Shown: positions 35,053-43,839 of the stretch, one piece after another
How positions within the stretch are numbered: position 1 is the first letter of the stretch
Layout of the letters: the number at the start of each line of letters is the position of its first letter
Assembly (NCBI RefSeq): GCF_004296335.1
Contig: NZ_SGIU01000002.1
Location: forward strand, 509,882-573,881
From: Flagellimonas allohymeniacidonis
Lineage (GTDB): Bacteria; Bacteroidota; Bacteroidia; Flavobacteriales; Flavobacteriaceae
Length of the DNA: 64,000 nt
Direction of reading: 5' to 3'
Made by a program: the position numbers and the translations under genes
Notes under the pieces: generated by a model
The model's database searches: none
The model's input: the letters and a program-made list of their open reading frames with translations, nothing else
What the model was told of the DNA's origin: nothing

Positions 35053-36180
35053 TTATTCACTCAATAAGGTTAATGTCATGGTTTGATTGTGCAGTTGGCA
35101 CTCGTTCTTTCCGGCAAATGGTGCCATTTCACCGTAGGAATAAAATCCTGTAATCGCGGCTTGGTCTCCAATGATATCAGCTACCTCCTCAATCTCATCT
35201 TCAGTTCTTTGATCTAAAACCAATTTCCTTCCCACACAACTGATCAAGATGGCCAGTTCTGGTTTGTTCTTTCTCCCCCTCATGGCGAGTTCTGCTGCTT
35301 TGGAGGCACCTTCGGCTATGTCGTCCACAGTGGACATCATTAACTGCACCTTAGAATCTACCGGTACATCCCCAGCAAGAATCATCGAACTGTTTTCTTC
35401 ATCGATGGTAAGTATGGTGCGAACCAAAGGTTCTTTTTTATCGTGTTGTTGTACAGTAAGCGGATATAGCAAAGCCGCCTGGGGTAATTCTTCTGCCCTT
35501 TCGCCTAGGTATTTTTTGTATAGGTCGAGAGCAGGTTTGCCATCAATCTCAAAAAGGACATTGTTCTTGGACTTGGTGATAGTGCGCACCGGACCAAAAG
35601 CGGTCCAACCACCATAGTTGGCATAGGATACTTCCAATTCATCACCATAAAACCCGATGGCGATCACCTCACCTTGCTTTGGGTTTTCATTGTAAGAGGC
35701 CAATGTCTTTTCAAAACGGGCACCATCCCCACATAGCCCCCCGGTTATGGAGGCTTGAAAACTTGAATCGGATTCCAGACCTTGAATGAGACCGCTTCCG
35801 TTCACAAAACTCCCATCGGAAACAACAAAGAGATGATCTAAATTCTCTTTGTCAAAGCTTTTAGAGATTGCCTCGCCCATTTCTTCAATACTGGCATAGT
35901 CAGAGACATTTTTGTTTTCAATTTTGAAACGGGTCTTTTCAAACTCTATGGCGGTCAGGGTAATGCTTCCGTCATAGACATTGGTATCCATAATCTCCCC
36001 CGATGTAGATCCAAAAACAAGATGCCCGTCGGGATACATTTCTTGAATTTCCCCAAAAAGCTTGTTATCCTCCAGGAGGTATCTATCTCCAAATACCAAT
36101 ACCAGGGGTTCTTTTAAGGTTTCTTCTTGTTGGAATTCCCAATTTTCATTACCAATTCGTTTTGCCTGTACTATCTTCAT
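35053..36180 (-). CDS. FIST-domain sensor protein
   Basis: 375 residues. FIST N domain (about 25-215; PLVLVFGDRYLL, LVFGSTSGEIM, FVNGSGLIQGL, SITGGLCGDGARF) followed by FIST C (about 216-370; YKKYLGERAEELPQAALLYPL, GEMAPF near the end). FIST proteins are cytoplasmic sensors thought to bind small ligands such as amino acids and often sit beside kinases. It lies 4 bp after the PAS kinase and abuts the next kinase. Ligand unknown. Confidence 0.9.
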   Translation of the reverse strand: MKIVQAKRIGNENWEFQQEETLKEPLVLVFGDRYLLEDNKLFGEIQEMYPDGHLVFGSTSGEIMDTNVYDGSITLTAIEFEKTRFKIENKNVSDYASIEEMGEAISKSFDKENLDHLFVVSDGSFVNGSGLIQGLESDSSFQASITGGLCGDGARFEKTLASYNENPKQGEVIAIGFYGDELEVSYANYGGWTAFGPVRTITKSKNNVLFEIDGKPALDLYKKYLGERAEELPQAALLYPLTVQQHDKKEPLVRTILTIDEENSSMILAGDVPVDSKVQLMMSTVDDIAEGASKAAELAMRGRKNKPELAILISCVGRKLVLDQRTEDEIEEVADIIGDQAAITGFYSYGEMAPFAGKNECQLHNQTMTLTLLSE

Positions 36181-36184
36181 TTTA

Positions 36185-38554
36185 TTAATTTTTATGGTTT
36201 TTGATTAAGGTGAAGAAAAAGGTGGTTCCTTCGCCTATTTCACTTTCCAGCCATACTTTTCCTTTGTACCGATCAATGATTTTTTTCACGATGGAAAGCC
36301 CAATCCCCGTTGAGCGTTCGTTGTTGCCGATGGATTGAAATATTTCAAATATCTTTTTGTGGTATTCCTCAGGAATTCCAACACCATTGTCCTTTATACT
36401 GAATTCCCAGTGGGTGTCTTGGTCTTTATAATCAATTTCCACAAGGCCCTCAGGTTTTTCAATATTTACCACGGCATTGCTGAGGAAGTTCTGGAACAAT
36501 TGGTGCACCATGGTTCTATCCGCCTTGATTACCGGTAGCTTCTGAATGATTTTAATGGCAACATTATCCGGTATGTAGATGATTTCCTTTATCTCTTTGA
36601 TGACCTCATCAACATTGACCTCCTTGTTTTCCAAAGCATCACTGTTCACCGTGGAATACTTCAAAATGCCTGATATCAATTTGTCCATACCTTCAATCTT
36701 CTCTTGAATCATTTGAAGATTGTAGCGACCTGTTTCGTCCAATTGATCTTTGTAATCGTCATATAGCCATGAGGCTAGCGCACTAACACTACGCAAGGGT
36801 GATTTTAAATCATGCGATACGATATGTGCATATTCTTGAAGCCCCTTGTTACTGGCTTCCAATTCGATTAAAAGGTTTTCCTTTTGTAGCTCCAGATTTT
36901 TTTGTTCGGTTATGTCCAAGTGGATTCCGATAGAGCCAATAATGTTTCCAATTTCATCATACCGAGGTGCGCCACTAATCAACCAAAATCGCTGATCTCC
37001 TTTTCGGGTTTTTACGGCTACCTCATAAGAATCTGATATGCCCCGAAGTCTTTTTGTGGTATGTTTCCTGATTTTTTCTTTGTCCTTCTCCACAATTTGA
37101 ATGACCTCTTTGGCATTATTGCCAATGAGCTCAATGGAAGAATAGCCAATCATGTCACAAAAGCTTTGATTGACCATTAAAATGTTTTCTTCCGTGTCCA
37201 CCTCAACAAGACCGAGGTTCATATTGGCAATAATGCTGCCGTACTTTTCCTTTTGGATTTCAAGGTTCTTTCGGTAGTTCTTTTTTAAGGTCACATCGTT
37301 ATAGCTCCAAAGATGACCTTGATATTCGCCGTTATTGAATAAAGGAATGTAGTCCCTTTCGAAGGTTCGTCCATCCACTAGCTCCATTTCATCGGCAGCA
37401 ACAGCTTCCTTCTGTTCCAAAACGTGTTCCATTCTCCGCACTACGGAATCTTGTTCCAAAAACAGATGTTTGTACTTGTGAATGGATTGCGCGCTGTTCA
37501 CACCTTTTAAAGTCTCTGGTGAAACAGGAATTCCAAAAAGATCACAGAACTTTTGATTGGCCAAAACAATCTTGCGGTCCTGGTCTTCCAGCAAAATTCC
37601 CATCTGTAGATTTTTGATGAGCGTACCCATTCGTTCTTCAGAAGCCTTTAGTTTTTCTTCGGAAATCTTTTCTTGGGTAATGTCCTCAATTAGGGCTACA
37701 CTATAGGATACCTCTCCTTTTTCATCCAATGAAGAACTGATGGAAGTTTTTCCATGCAATGTTTCCCCACTCTTTTTAAAGAACTTGCGTACAATTGTGA
37801 AGCTTTTGTCCTCTTCGATACTCTTCCTTACCAAAGTTTCGTACAGATCATTGTCTTCCAAAGTGGAAATGTCATCAAGAGATAGTTTAGACAGTTCAAC
37901 CTCCGTATATCCCAAAAGCTCAATGAACGATTTGTTGGCTCGAACAATCTTATCTTTTACAATCAAAAGAATACCCAAAGGGGAGTTCTCTACAATAATA
38001 TCTTGCTGCTTTTTTTGATTTTCAAGGAGTTTCTTTATTTCAATTTCTTGGGTGATGTCGCGTATAACGCCTTGGGCCGCTATGGGAATCCCTTCTTTGT
38101 TATAAATAAGGCTTGCATTGATATTGACATGCTTTTCAACCTTGCCTTTGGTGAAAATTTTTGCGGAATAATTTTTTAGAATCCCAACTTGCAGTAAGCT
38201 CTGAAACGATTCTGCAGTATATTCAATATAGTCGGGATGTACCAAGCCAGAAAGATAGATGTCGTCTTGGGTGTGATCATATCCCAAAAACTCTTTCGCC
38301 GAAGTATTCATGTTGACCACTTTTGTATTGAGGTCCATGACCACATAAGGATCAATGATATTGATAAAGGCAGAGTCCAATGGAGTGCCCTGCTTAGTGA
38401 GCAGATTTTCCAAACGACCGTTTGCCTCTCTTAAATGCAAGCTAGCATCGTAGAGTTCTTTGGATTTATGCTCCAAAAGATTTTCTGCCACTTTTCTGGC
38501 CTTCTTCTCACGAAGCAAGGCCCGTTTTAGTATGGCAACTTCGCCGTTATCCAT
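36185..38554 (-). CDS. Multi-PAS histidine kinase
   Basis: 789 residues from the ATG at 38554, which overlaps the H-NOX stop codon by 8 bp (ATGGATAA), so translation is likely coupled. Coiled coil at 1-65, then four PAS/PAC units (starting near FINIIDPYVVM, IVENSPLGILL, LIKNLQMGILL and IIANMNLGLVE), and a kinase core with HDLKSPLRS, NFLSNAVVN, DNGVGIP and TGIGLSIVKK. No transmembrane helix. As the gene directly coupled to H-NOX, it is the likely kinase controlled by the gas sensor. Confidence 0.92.
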   Translation of the reverse strand: MDNGEVAILKRALLREKKARKVAENLLEHKSKELYDASLHLREANGRLENLLTKQGTPLDSAFINIIDPYVVMDLNTKVVNMNTSAKEFLGYDHTQDDIYLSGLVHPDYIEYTAESFQSLLQVGILKNYSAKIFTKGKVEKHVNINASLIYNKEGIPIAAQGVIRDITQEIEIKKLLENQKKQQDIIVENSPLGILLIVKDKIVRANKSFIELLGYTEVELSKLSLDDISTLEDNDLYETLVRKSIEEDKSFTIVRKFFKKSGETLHGKTSISSSLDEKGEVSYSVALIEDITQEKISEEKLKASEERMGTLIKNLQMGILLEDQDRKIVLANQKFCDLFGIPVSPETLKGVNSAQSIHKYKHLFLEQDSVVRRMEHVLEQKEAVAADEMELVDGRTFERDYIPLFNNGEYQGHLWSYNDVTLKKNYRKNLEIQKEKYGSIIANMNLGLVEVDTEENILMVNQSFCDMIGYSSIELIGNNAKEVIQIVEKDKEKIRKHTTKRLRGISDSYEVAVKTRKGDQRFWLISGAPRYDEIGNIIGSIGIHLDITEQKNLELQKENLLIELEASNKGLQEYAHIVSHDLKSPLRSVSALASWLYDDYKDQLDETGRYNLQMIQEKIEGMDKLISGILKYSTVNSDALENKEVNVDEVIKEIKEIIYIPDNVAIKIIQKLPVIKADRTMVHQLFQNFLSNAVVNIEKPEGLVEIDYKDQDTHWEFSIKDNGVGIPEEYHKKIFEIFQSIGNNERSTGIGLSIVKKIIDRYKGKVWLESEIGEGTTFFFTLIKNHKN

Positions 38555-39089
38555 TTTGGACGAGCGTAAACTTGACTTCCGTTCCGTTTTCATTCAAGAG
38601 TTTATAATCTACTTTTACCATTTTTCCAAAGTGCTCAAACGTCTTCACGATCAACCCGTGGGCCAAAGCATAAAGTCCTCTTGAAGAGCTATAGATCATT
38701 TCAAGGGTTCGCTCTGTTTTGGATAGTATTTTAAATTCGGGCAGTTCGGCATCAGGATATAGTTTCTTCACATGCACGTGAATGTGATCCTCGATACAGT
38801 TGAGCAATGCTATGGGCGACTTATAACTGGCAACCACCTCAGGGTGTGCCTTGGTCAGACTTCCAAAAAGGAAATGCCCAAAAGAATAGAGTAAGTTTTC
38901 TTGGGTAATACCGGTCTCACTATTGAGCTCCGTTAGCAAACTTACCATCTCATTAAAATCATAAGTGCCCACGGAGGTATACACCCCTTCTGAAGGAAGG
39001 TTGGCGTTCTGGATTATGGTATCCACGGTTTGAAAACCAAAAGTAGCTTCGACCATTTCCAGAAACTCGGTAAATACAATTCCTTTCAT
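38547..39089 (-). CDS. H-NOX heme sensor protein
   Basis: 180 residues, the usual size of stand-alone bacterial H-NOX (heme nitric oxide/oxygen binding) proteins. Proximal heme ligand His104 in IEDHIHVHVKKLYPDAELP and the propionate-binding YxSxR motif as Tyr133-Ser-Ser-Ser-Arg137. The position five residues after this Arg, where oxygen-binding members carry a distal Tyr, is Leu142, so I predict selectivity for NO over oxygen. Known members repress or release a partner kinase on NO binding. It is the first gene of the six-gene signalling operon and has its own repeat-type promoter. Confidence 0.92.
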   Translation of the reverse strand: MKGIVFTEFLEMVEATFGFQTVDTIIQNANLPSEGVYTSVGTYDFNEMVSLLTELNSETGITQENLLYSFGHFLFGSLTKAHPEVVASYKSPIALLNCIEDHIHVHVKKLYPDAELPEFKILSKTERTLEMIYSSSRGLYALAHGLIVKTFEHFGKMVKVDYKLLNENGTEVKFTLVQNG

Positions 39090-39107
39090 AATAAGAATAT
39101 TATGATT

Positions 39108-39172
39108 TAAAAGTAGGAATTGTACTACCTATGCTAAAAAGAATGTTGTGAAATGCCGTTTTTTGTTAGGCT
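39108..39172 (-). promoter_or_regulatory. Direct-repeat promoter of the H-NOX operon (site c)
   Basis: Minus-strand reading: distal repeat AGCCTAACA (39164-39172, weak, overlapping the stop codon of the preceding receiver gene), proximal TTCACAACA (39144-39152) 20 bp on, exactly 28 nt, then -7 box TACTTTTA (39108-39115). The H-NOX ATG follows 18 bp later. If the LytTR protein binds here, the operon regulates itself. Confidence 0.65.
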
Positions 39173-39564
39173 TTGATCAATTCGCTGATTTCCCAGTAGT
39201 CAAAAACCTTTTTTAACTTGGATTCATAATCCTCATATTTCAGAGGTTTGATAATGTAACCTGCTATCCCTATTTCGAAACACCTTAGAAGGTCTACCCG
39301 ATTTTCAGATGTGGTCAAAATAATGGTAGGGAGATATTTTAGCCTATCATCGGCCTTTAGCTTGGTCAAGAATTCCGTACCGCTCATTCTTGGCATATTC
39401 AAATCCAATAGAATGATATCGGGCAAATTGCCTTGCCTCAAAATTTCCAAGGCTTCTTCTCCATTTTTTGCCTCGGTAATTTTGTGTCTGCTGTCAAACT
39501 TTGAAATCGCTCGTTGCAATTTCATGGTTTCGATCATATCGTCCTCGATAAACAGAACATTCAT
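39166..39564 (-). CDS. Stand-alone response regulator receiver
   Basis: 132 residues, one CheY-like domain: acidic pair at 8-9 (EDD), acceptor Asp in IILLDLNMP, Thr in ILTTSE, Lys in YIIKPL. No output domain. It lies upstream of the H-NOX operon on the same strand, with 76 bp between stop and the next ATG, where the repeat-type promoter is found. Probably a relay partner for one of the kinases. Sequence resembles the stand-alone receivers that are common next to multi-PAS kinases. Confidence 0.93.
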   Translation of the reverse strand: MNVLFIEDDMIETMKLQRAISKFDSRHKITEAKNGEEALEILRQGNLPDIILLDLNMPRMSGTEFLTKLKADDRLKYLPTIILTTSENRVDLLRCFEIGIAGYIIKPLKYEDYESKLKKVFDYWEISELIKA

Positions 39565-39683
39565 GATAGTATATATTTAGGATACAAAAGTGAAAAATAT
39601 CCTTCAGAAAAAGACTACAAGTTGGCTAAATCCTGAAAAACTGTCGGTGAGTGGTAGAGTTCGTTCGTTGAATTAGGAAGTGA

Positions 39684-40043
39684 TCAAGGCAATAATTTGA
39701 GTTCTTCCCTGAGGGCTTTGGGCATTTTTGCCACTACCAAATCATAGGAATGGTCTACCAACTCCATGATGAGTTCTGGCGAAAGTCTTTCCAAATACAT
39801 AGTATTCCAATGCTTTTTGCTCATGTGATAGCCTGGAATGATATCCCCATCGTATTCTTCCCGAAGCTCTAGAGCTCTATCGGGATCGCATTTTAGATTG
39901 CATTGAGAGGGAACGCGTTCCAAGGGAATGAGGGCGAACATTTTTCCCATCACCTTGAACACCAATGTTTCCTCATCAAACGGAAATTCTTCGGTTACTC
40001 CTTTTTTTTGCAGGCAATACTCCCGCAGTGCTTCTACGTTCAT
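39684..40043 (-). CDS. MmcQ/YjbR-family protein
   Basis: 119 residues with the YjbR fold: LREYCLQKKGVTEEFPFDEETLVFKVMGKMFAL, LKCDPDRALELREEY, and GYHMSKKHWNTMYL. Family members are small cytoplasmic proteins with a CyaY-like DNA-binding fold; the biological role is unsettled. The start overlaps the end of the Dabb-like gene by four bases (ATGA), so the two are co-translated. Confidence 0.88.
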   Translation of the reverse strand: MNVEALREYCLQKKGVTEEFPFDEETLVFKVMGKMFALIPLERVPSQCNLKCDPDRALELREEYDGDIIPGYHMSKKHWNTMYLERLSPELIMELVDHSYDLVVAKMPKALREELKLLP

Positions 40044-40444
40044 TCCTCTAGTCCTAAAGCATCATAAACCAAAACTTTTTCCCAGAGCTCCTTGCATTCC
40101 TCAATGAAAATCAGATGTGCCTCTTCTTTTTGATATCCATCTTGGGCTTCTGCGGATTCAAAGGTCACGATTAAGGAATAGGTATAGGAGTCGTCCACGA
40201 CATCGCGCGTTGCTTTAGGAGGAACACCAATGAAGTTGGTCTTGGCAAACTTTGAATTCCTTAAAAACTTTTTGAGCGATGTTTCAAATTGTTCCCGAAC
40301 ATTTGGATTATTAGGTTCCTTCAACCATACATATACGGAATGGGAAAACGCTGGGTCGAAGTCCAATACTTCTTTTTCGGTTTGGGAAATACCTTTAATG
40401 GTCAATAGCCCAAAAATTAAGATGGCAATATGTTTTGTTTTCAT
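40040..40444 (-). CDS. Secreted Dabb-like (stress-responsive alpha/beta-barrel) protein
   Basis: 134 residues from the ATG at 40444, which begins a clear signal peptide (MKTKHIAILIFGLLTIKGISQ). The open frame extends 15 codons upstream without a better start. The mature part has the ferredoxin-like alpha/beta-barrel pattern of the Dabb family (FSHSVYVWLKEP near the N-terminus, then SLIVTFESAEAQDGYQKEEAH). Function unknown; homologues in Bacteroidota are often periplasmic. Forms an operon with the YjbR-like gene. Confidence 0.78.
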   Translation of the reverse strand: MKTKHIAILIFGLLTIKGISQTEKEVLDFDPAFSHSVYVWLKEPNNPNVREQFETSLKKFLRNSKFAKTNFIGVPPKATRDVVDDSYTYSLIVTFESAEAQDGYQKEEAHLIFIEECKELWEKVLVYDALGLEE

Positions 40445-40507
40445 TATATAGGGTGGAAATATATTTCTTAAAGATACTGTAACAAACAAAAATTACCCAA
40501 CTCTATT

Positions 40508-40528
40508 AAATGCCATTGAATGGCATTT
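40508..40528. promoter_or_regulatory. Perfect 21-bp palindrome between divergent genes
   Basis: AAATGCCATT-g-AATGGCATTT is a perfect palindrome (10-bp arms around one base) in the gap between the Dabb-like gene (minus) and the serine hydrolase (plus), 40 bp before the hydrolase ATG. The single central base makes a protein operator more likely than an RNA hairpin. Confidence 0.5.
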
Positions 40529-40568
40529 TATACTTAGCCATTGGCTTCCTAAAAAATTTAGACCAACC

Positions 40569-42098
40569 ATGTATAAGTCTCTAGCCGTTTCGCTCATCTT
40601 GTTATTCTCCTTCGGGTGTTCCAATTCTCATACTAAACAACCTGATTCCAAAGACCAATTTTCAAACGAGTTATCGGAATTGAAAGAATACTTTCAAATA
40701 CCAGGGTTAAGTGTATTGGTCACAAAAGGCGAGCAGATAATCTTTGAAGATTACCTTGGTTTTGCGGATATCGATTTAGAGATTCCCATGGATTCGGTCA
40801 CGACCATTCAAATGGCATCGCTGACCAAGATGTTTTCGGCAATCGCTGTTATGCAGTTGGTAGAAGAGGGAAAGATAACATTGGATGAACCCGTCAATAC
40901 TTATGTTAATGGCCGAGGTTTGGGTGATTCCATACAAATAAAGCATATCCTCTCACATACCTCCCAAGGTATTCCTGGAAAGCACTTTTACTATAACAAT
41001 AACCGATTCATGATGCTTGGAGATATCATAGAAAAAGCGTCAGGAAAGGACTTTAAAACAAATATCTATGAAAGAATCATCACTCCTCTCAAGCTTCAAA
41101 ACACCTACTTGTTGAAAGACTCAATGCAAGTAGTATTGGAGAAAAGAAAAATTGCGCAGCCATACTTTTTAGGTGGGCAGCCAATAAAGGGGTATATGGA
41201 ACGGAAACCTCAACCGGGATTCATAGATTATGGATTTTCCGCTGCAGCCGGAGTTTCTTCAACAGTTCGCGATTTATCAAAATTAAGCACTGCCTTGGAC
41301 AATAACACCTTACTTAATGATTCTTCCAAAAAAACGATGTTCACTTCATTTGACATTGGAATTCCCTACGGTCTTGGGGTTTTCACACAAGAGTTTATGA
41401 ATGAGCAACTCGTATGGGGATATGGGCAATACGACTGCTATTCTAGTTTATTCCTAAAAGTGCCCAATAAAGATTTGACCTTTATAATAGCGGCCAACAA
41501 CAATTTGATGAGTGATCCTGCCAGGTTGATAGCTGGTGATGTTACCTATTCATTGTTCGCACTTAGCTTTTTGAAGAATTATGTTTTTGAATTTGATGCT
41601 ATTCCCCTTTTCGAAAATCAGATAACACTACCGACCTTAAAAGATAGGTTGACCGAAGACAACTTGGAATTTTACAGAAAAAAACTGTTGGCGCAGTCCT
41701 TGGCTGCAACTTTCATGTATCGCTACGCCGATGAAGAAGGCGGATTGAGCAAACAAATACTGAACCTAACATTTGATCAATTTTTGGATTATGAGGAATA
41801 CGGCGACCTAATTCTTATGAGAAATTTATTCATGCTCAAGTCGATGGGTTCATTTCGCGGTGAAGAAGAATTCAAAGATTTTGATCAACAATTCGAGGCA
41901 TTGGGACAAAAACTCCTGAATATTGATAAGGAAAATCCCTATGCCAATTATTATATGGCAAACTATTTTCATATGAAACAGCAGCAAGACAGTAGTTTGG
42001 TTCACTACAAAAAAATTGTAGAGGCGCAAAACTTCTCACCCTGGTGGTACACATGGGAGGCCCAAAAGTGGATTGATGAAAACTATACTGACCAATGA
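40569..42098 (+). CDS. Beta-lactamase-like serine hydrolase lipoprotein
   Basis: 509 residues. Lipobox SFGC (Cys17) indicates a lipoprotein. The catalytic SxxK is Ser84-Leu-Thr-Lys87 and the YxN motif Tyr142-Asn-Asn144, with ILSHTSQGIPG between them, all typical of class C beta-lactamase/DD-peptidase-like hydrolases. The last ~130 residues are helical and contain a TPR-like unit (ANYYMANYFHMKQQQDSSLVHYKKIV). Periplasmic or surface enzyme of unknown substrate, related in motif to the truncated gene at the left edge. A palindrome lies just upstream; the next gene converges 16 bp away. Confidence 0.9.
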   Translation: MYKSLAVSLILLFSFGCSNSHTKQPDSKDQFSNELSELKEYFQIPGLSVLVTKGEQIIFEDYLGFADIDLEIPMDSVTTIQMASLTKMFSAIAVMQLVEEGKITLDEPVNTYVNGRGLGDSIQIKHILSHTSQGIPGKHFYYNNNRFMMLGDIIEKASGKDFKTNIYERIITPLKLQNTYLLKDSMQVVLEKRKIAQPYFLGGQPIKGYMERKPQPGFIDYGFSAAAGVSSTVRDLSKLSTALDNNTLLNDSSKKTMFTSFDIGIPYGLGVFTQEFMNEQLVWGYGQYDCYSSLFLKVPNKDLTFIIAANNNLMSDPARLIAGDVTYSLFALSFLKNYVFEFDAIPLFENQITLPTLKDRLTEDNLEFYRKKLLAQSLAATFMYRYADEEGGLSKQILNLTFDQFLDYEEYGDLILMRNLFMLKSMGSFRGEEEFKDFDQQFEALGQKLLNIDKENPYANYYMANYFHMKQQQDSSLVHYKKIVEAQNFSPWWYTWEAQKWIDENYTDQ

Positions 42099-42114
42099 TG
42101 TTCAATTGCCATAA

Positions 42115-42738
42115 CTAAGAATCCAGAAATTTTTTATCAATATCAGAAATTTCCAATGCTGAATAATCAAGTGTCCATCCAATGGTTTCCACAATTTTTT
42201 CTACTAAAAGAACGGCTTGCAGGGCTTCCTTTTTTGCAGATTCCATCAATCCGCTTTCAGGAATTTTCTGTTTTATGTGTTCTTTGGCCTCCGCATTCAA
42301 TTGGGTCATATCCTTTGGGGAAAAGCTATTGAACAATCCGTTTTTGATGTCGTAAAATTGCAGCTCTGGCTCAATGGACAGAATTTCAGGCTCTGGGAAA
42401 TTCTTTAGTATAATTTTCTTCCTATCCTTATCCGCGCTTAAGTTTAAGCGCTTAAGATCATACCCTATTTGAGCCTTGGCTTTGATCACAATAAGAGCCT
42501 TCTTCTTACTACTGAACAAGCTCATGAAGCTCTCCTTGGTGTTTTCATAATGGTAAATTTCAGCAAAATCCCCTTCTACTGACACCAGCTTGGCGACGCT
42601 TCTAATCTTGTCCAACAATACCGTGGACTGTTGTTCGGTGAGTTCTTTTTTACGCTTTTTACGAAACAACGAAAAGAGCCAATACATGAGTATCGCCCCT
42701 AAAAGGAGTCCCAGAAGTACGTCCAATACATTATCCAT
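42115..42738 (-). CDS. DUF4230 domain-containing membrane protein
   Basis: 207 residues: one N-terminal helix (about 4-25, followed by a basic RKKRKKE stop-transfer), then a domain with the DUF4230 pattern (KLVSVEGDFAEIYHYENTKE, KALIVIKAKAQIGYDLKRL, ILKNFPEPEILSIEPELQFYDIKNGLFNSF). Function unknown. It ends a minus-strand operon and overlaps the DUF4260 gene by 8 bp. Confidence 0.85.
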   Translation of the reverse strand: MDNVLDVLLGLLLGAILMYWLFSLFRKKRKKELTEQQSTVLLDKIRSVAKLVSVEGDFAEIYHYENTKESFMSLFSSKKKALIVIKAKAQIGYDLKRLNLSADKDRKKIILKNFPEPEILSIEPELQFYDIKNGLFNSFSPKDMTQLNAEAKEHIKQKIPESGLMESAKKEALQAVLLVEKIVETIGWTLDYSALEISDIDKKFLDS

Positions 42739-43090
42739 CTTTTTTACCTATTTCCCCAAGATGGGTGAACTTAAATCCCTTTTCATACTTTAATCCATAT
42801 CCCATAGCTCGGTCCATAGCCGAATGGGAAAATAAAATAATACCCCCGAGCTGCATCACTGGCAACTCAAAATAAATACCTAATAAATATAGTGCAATAG
42901 CCAAACCCTTGTGGTGGAATATATTGTATAGCACAGCGCCCACTTTGTTACCGAAAAGATATCCCAGCATCCCAATATCTGGTGTGAGTATCAAAATCAA
43001 AAACCAAAACCATCGATAGTCCAAGATGCTGAACAGATAGATTCCCAAAATGAACATCAACACTTCTTCAAGTTGAATTATGTTCTTCAT
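42731..43090 (-). CDS. DUF4260 family membrane protein
   Basis: 119 residues, largely hydrophobic, with three to four helices. The family blocks TPDIGMLGYLFG, NIFHHKG and FSHSAMDRAMGYGLKY are visible. Function unknown. It overlaps the cyclase gene by four bases (ATGA) and the DUF4230 gene by 8 bp, so it belongs to the ruvC-hemW operon. Confidence 0.88.
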   Translation of the reverse strand: MKNIIQLEEVLMFILGIYLFSILDYRWFWFLILILTPDIGMLGYLFGNKVGAVLYNIFHHKGLAIALYLLGIYFELPVMQLGGIILFSHSAMDRAMGYGLKYEKGFKFTHLGEIGKKDG

Positions 43091-43839
43091 GGGTCTTCAA
43101 TTTTGTAAAGAACTGGACGACTTGGAGCAGCATCGTTTTCAAAAGGGGCAACCTGTAGGTTCAAAATATAGGTTCCATCCGCAATTGAATTAGGAACAAA
43201 GATTAATTCCGTGATGGTCGCATTCATCCTTGGATCTTTCTCCAGTCCCCAAAAAGCTTTGTGCCCTGCTAATCGTCCTTCATCCCGTTCCCTATCCACC
43301 GAAGGCAAATCCACCAAAAGATGCTCAATCCCATGCTCCACCAAAAAATCCATTGCCGTTTCCAGTAGGTATGGTGGATTCGTATTGGAATAGTCCATGG
43401 ACTTTTTGCTTTGTACGTTCGGAAGGGTTCGAATCACCAAGGCCTCCGGCCTATGATTTCCCAATGCATAGTTTAGTTGCTTTTCAGATATGATGAAGTC
43501 CCCATTGCTCTCCTCTGGAGCGACAGTAATCAGCTCAGCCCAAAAGAAGAAGCTCCTTAACTGTTTATTTATGGAATAAAATCCCTCTGTGATATGCCCC
43601 AAACATTCGGTATGCGTCACATGGGAATGTGGGTTAAACTGAATGTCATTAAAGTTGACCGCACCACCTTGTGACACTTGCCCAACAAAGCCTTTTTCGC
43701 TATGCGGTTCGATTACCGGGGGTTTTAAATACCATGCGTTGACATTTTTTTCTCCACCGATGAGAGGCAGTGAAATATCAATAGGTTTCGAGAAATCTAT
43801 TCGATAACTCTTAGATCCATGTTTAACCGCGGCGATCAT
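43087..43839 (-). CDS. Cyclase family protein (kynurenine-formamidase-like)
   Basis: 250 residues. The cyclase/formamidase fold is suggested by IDISLPLIGGEKNVNAWY at the N-terminus and by FNPHSHVTHTECLGHI. The latter corresponds to the metal-binding H-x-G-T-H-x-D-x-P-x-H motif of the family but with several ligands changed (Asn-Pro-His-Ser-His-Val-Thr-His-Thr-Glu). A second block EHGIEHLLVDLPSVDRERDEG is well conserved in this branch. No other tryptophan degradation gene is adjacent, so the substrate is uncertain. Overlaps hemW by four bases. Confidence 0.82.
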   Translation of the reverse strand: MIAAVKHGSKSYRIDFSKPIDISLPLIGGEKNVNAWYLKPPVIEPHSEKGFVGQVSQGGAVNFNDIQFNPHSHVTHTECLGHITEGFYSINKQLRSFFFWAELITVAPEESNGDFIISEKQLNYALGNHRPEALVIRTLPNVQSKKSMDYSNTNPPYLLETAMDFLVEHGIEHLLVDLPSVDRERDEGRLAGHKAFWGLEKDPRMNATITELIFVPNSIADGTYILNLQVAPFENDAAPSRPVLYKIEDP

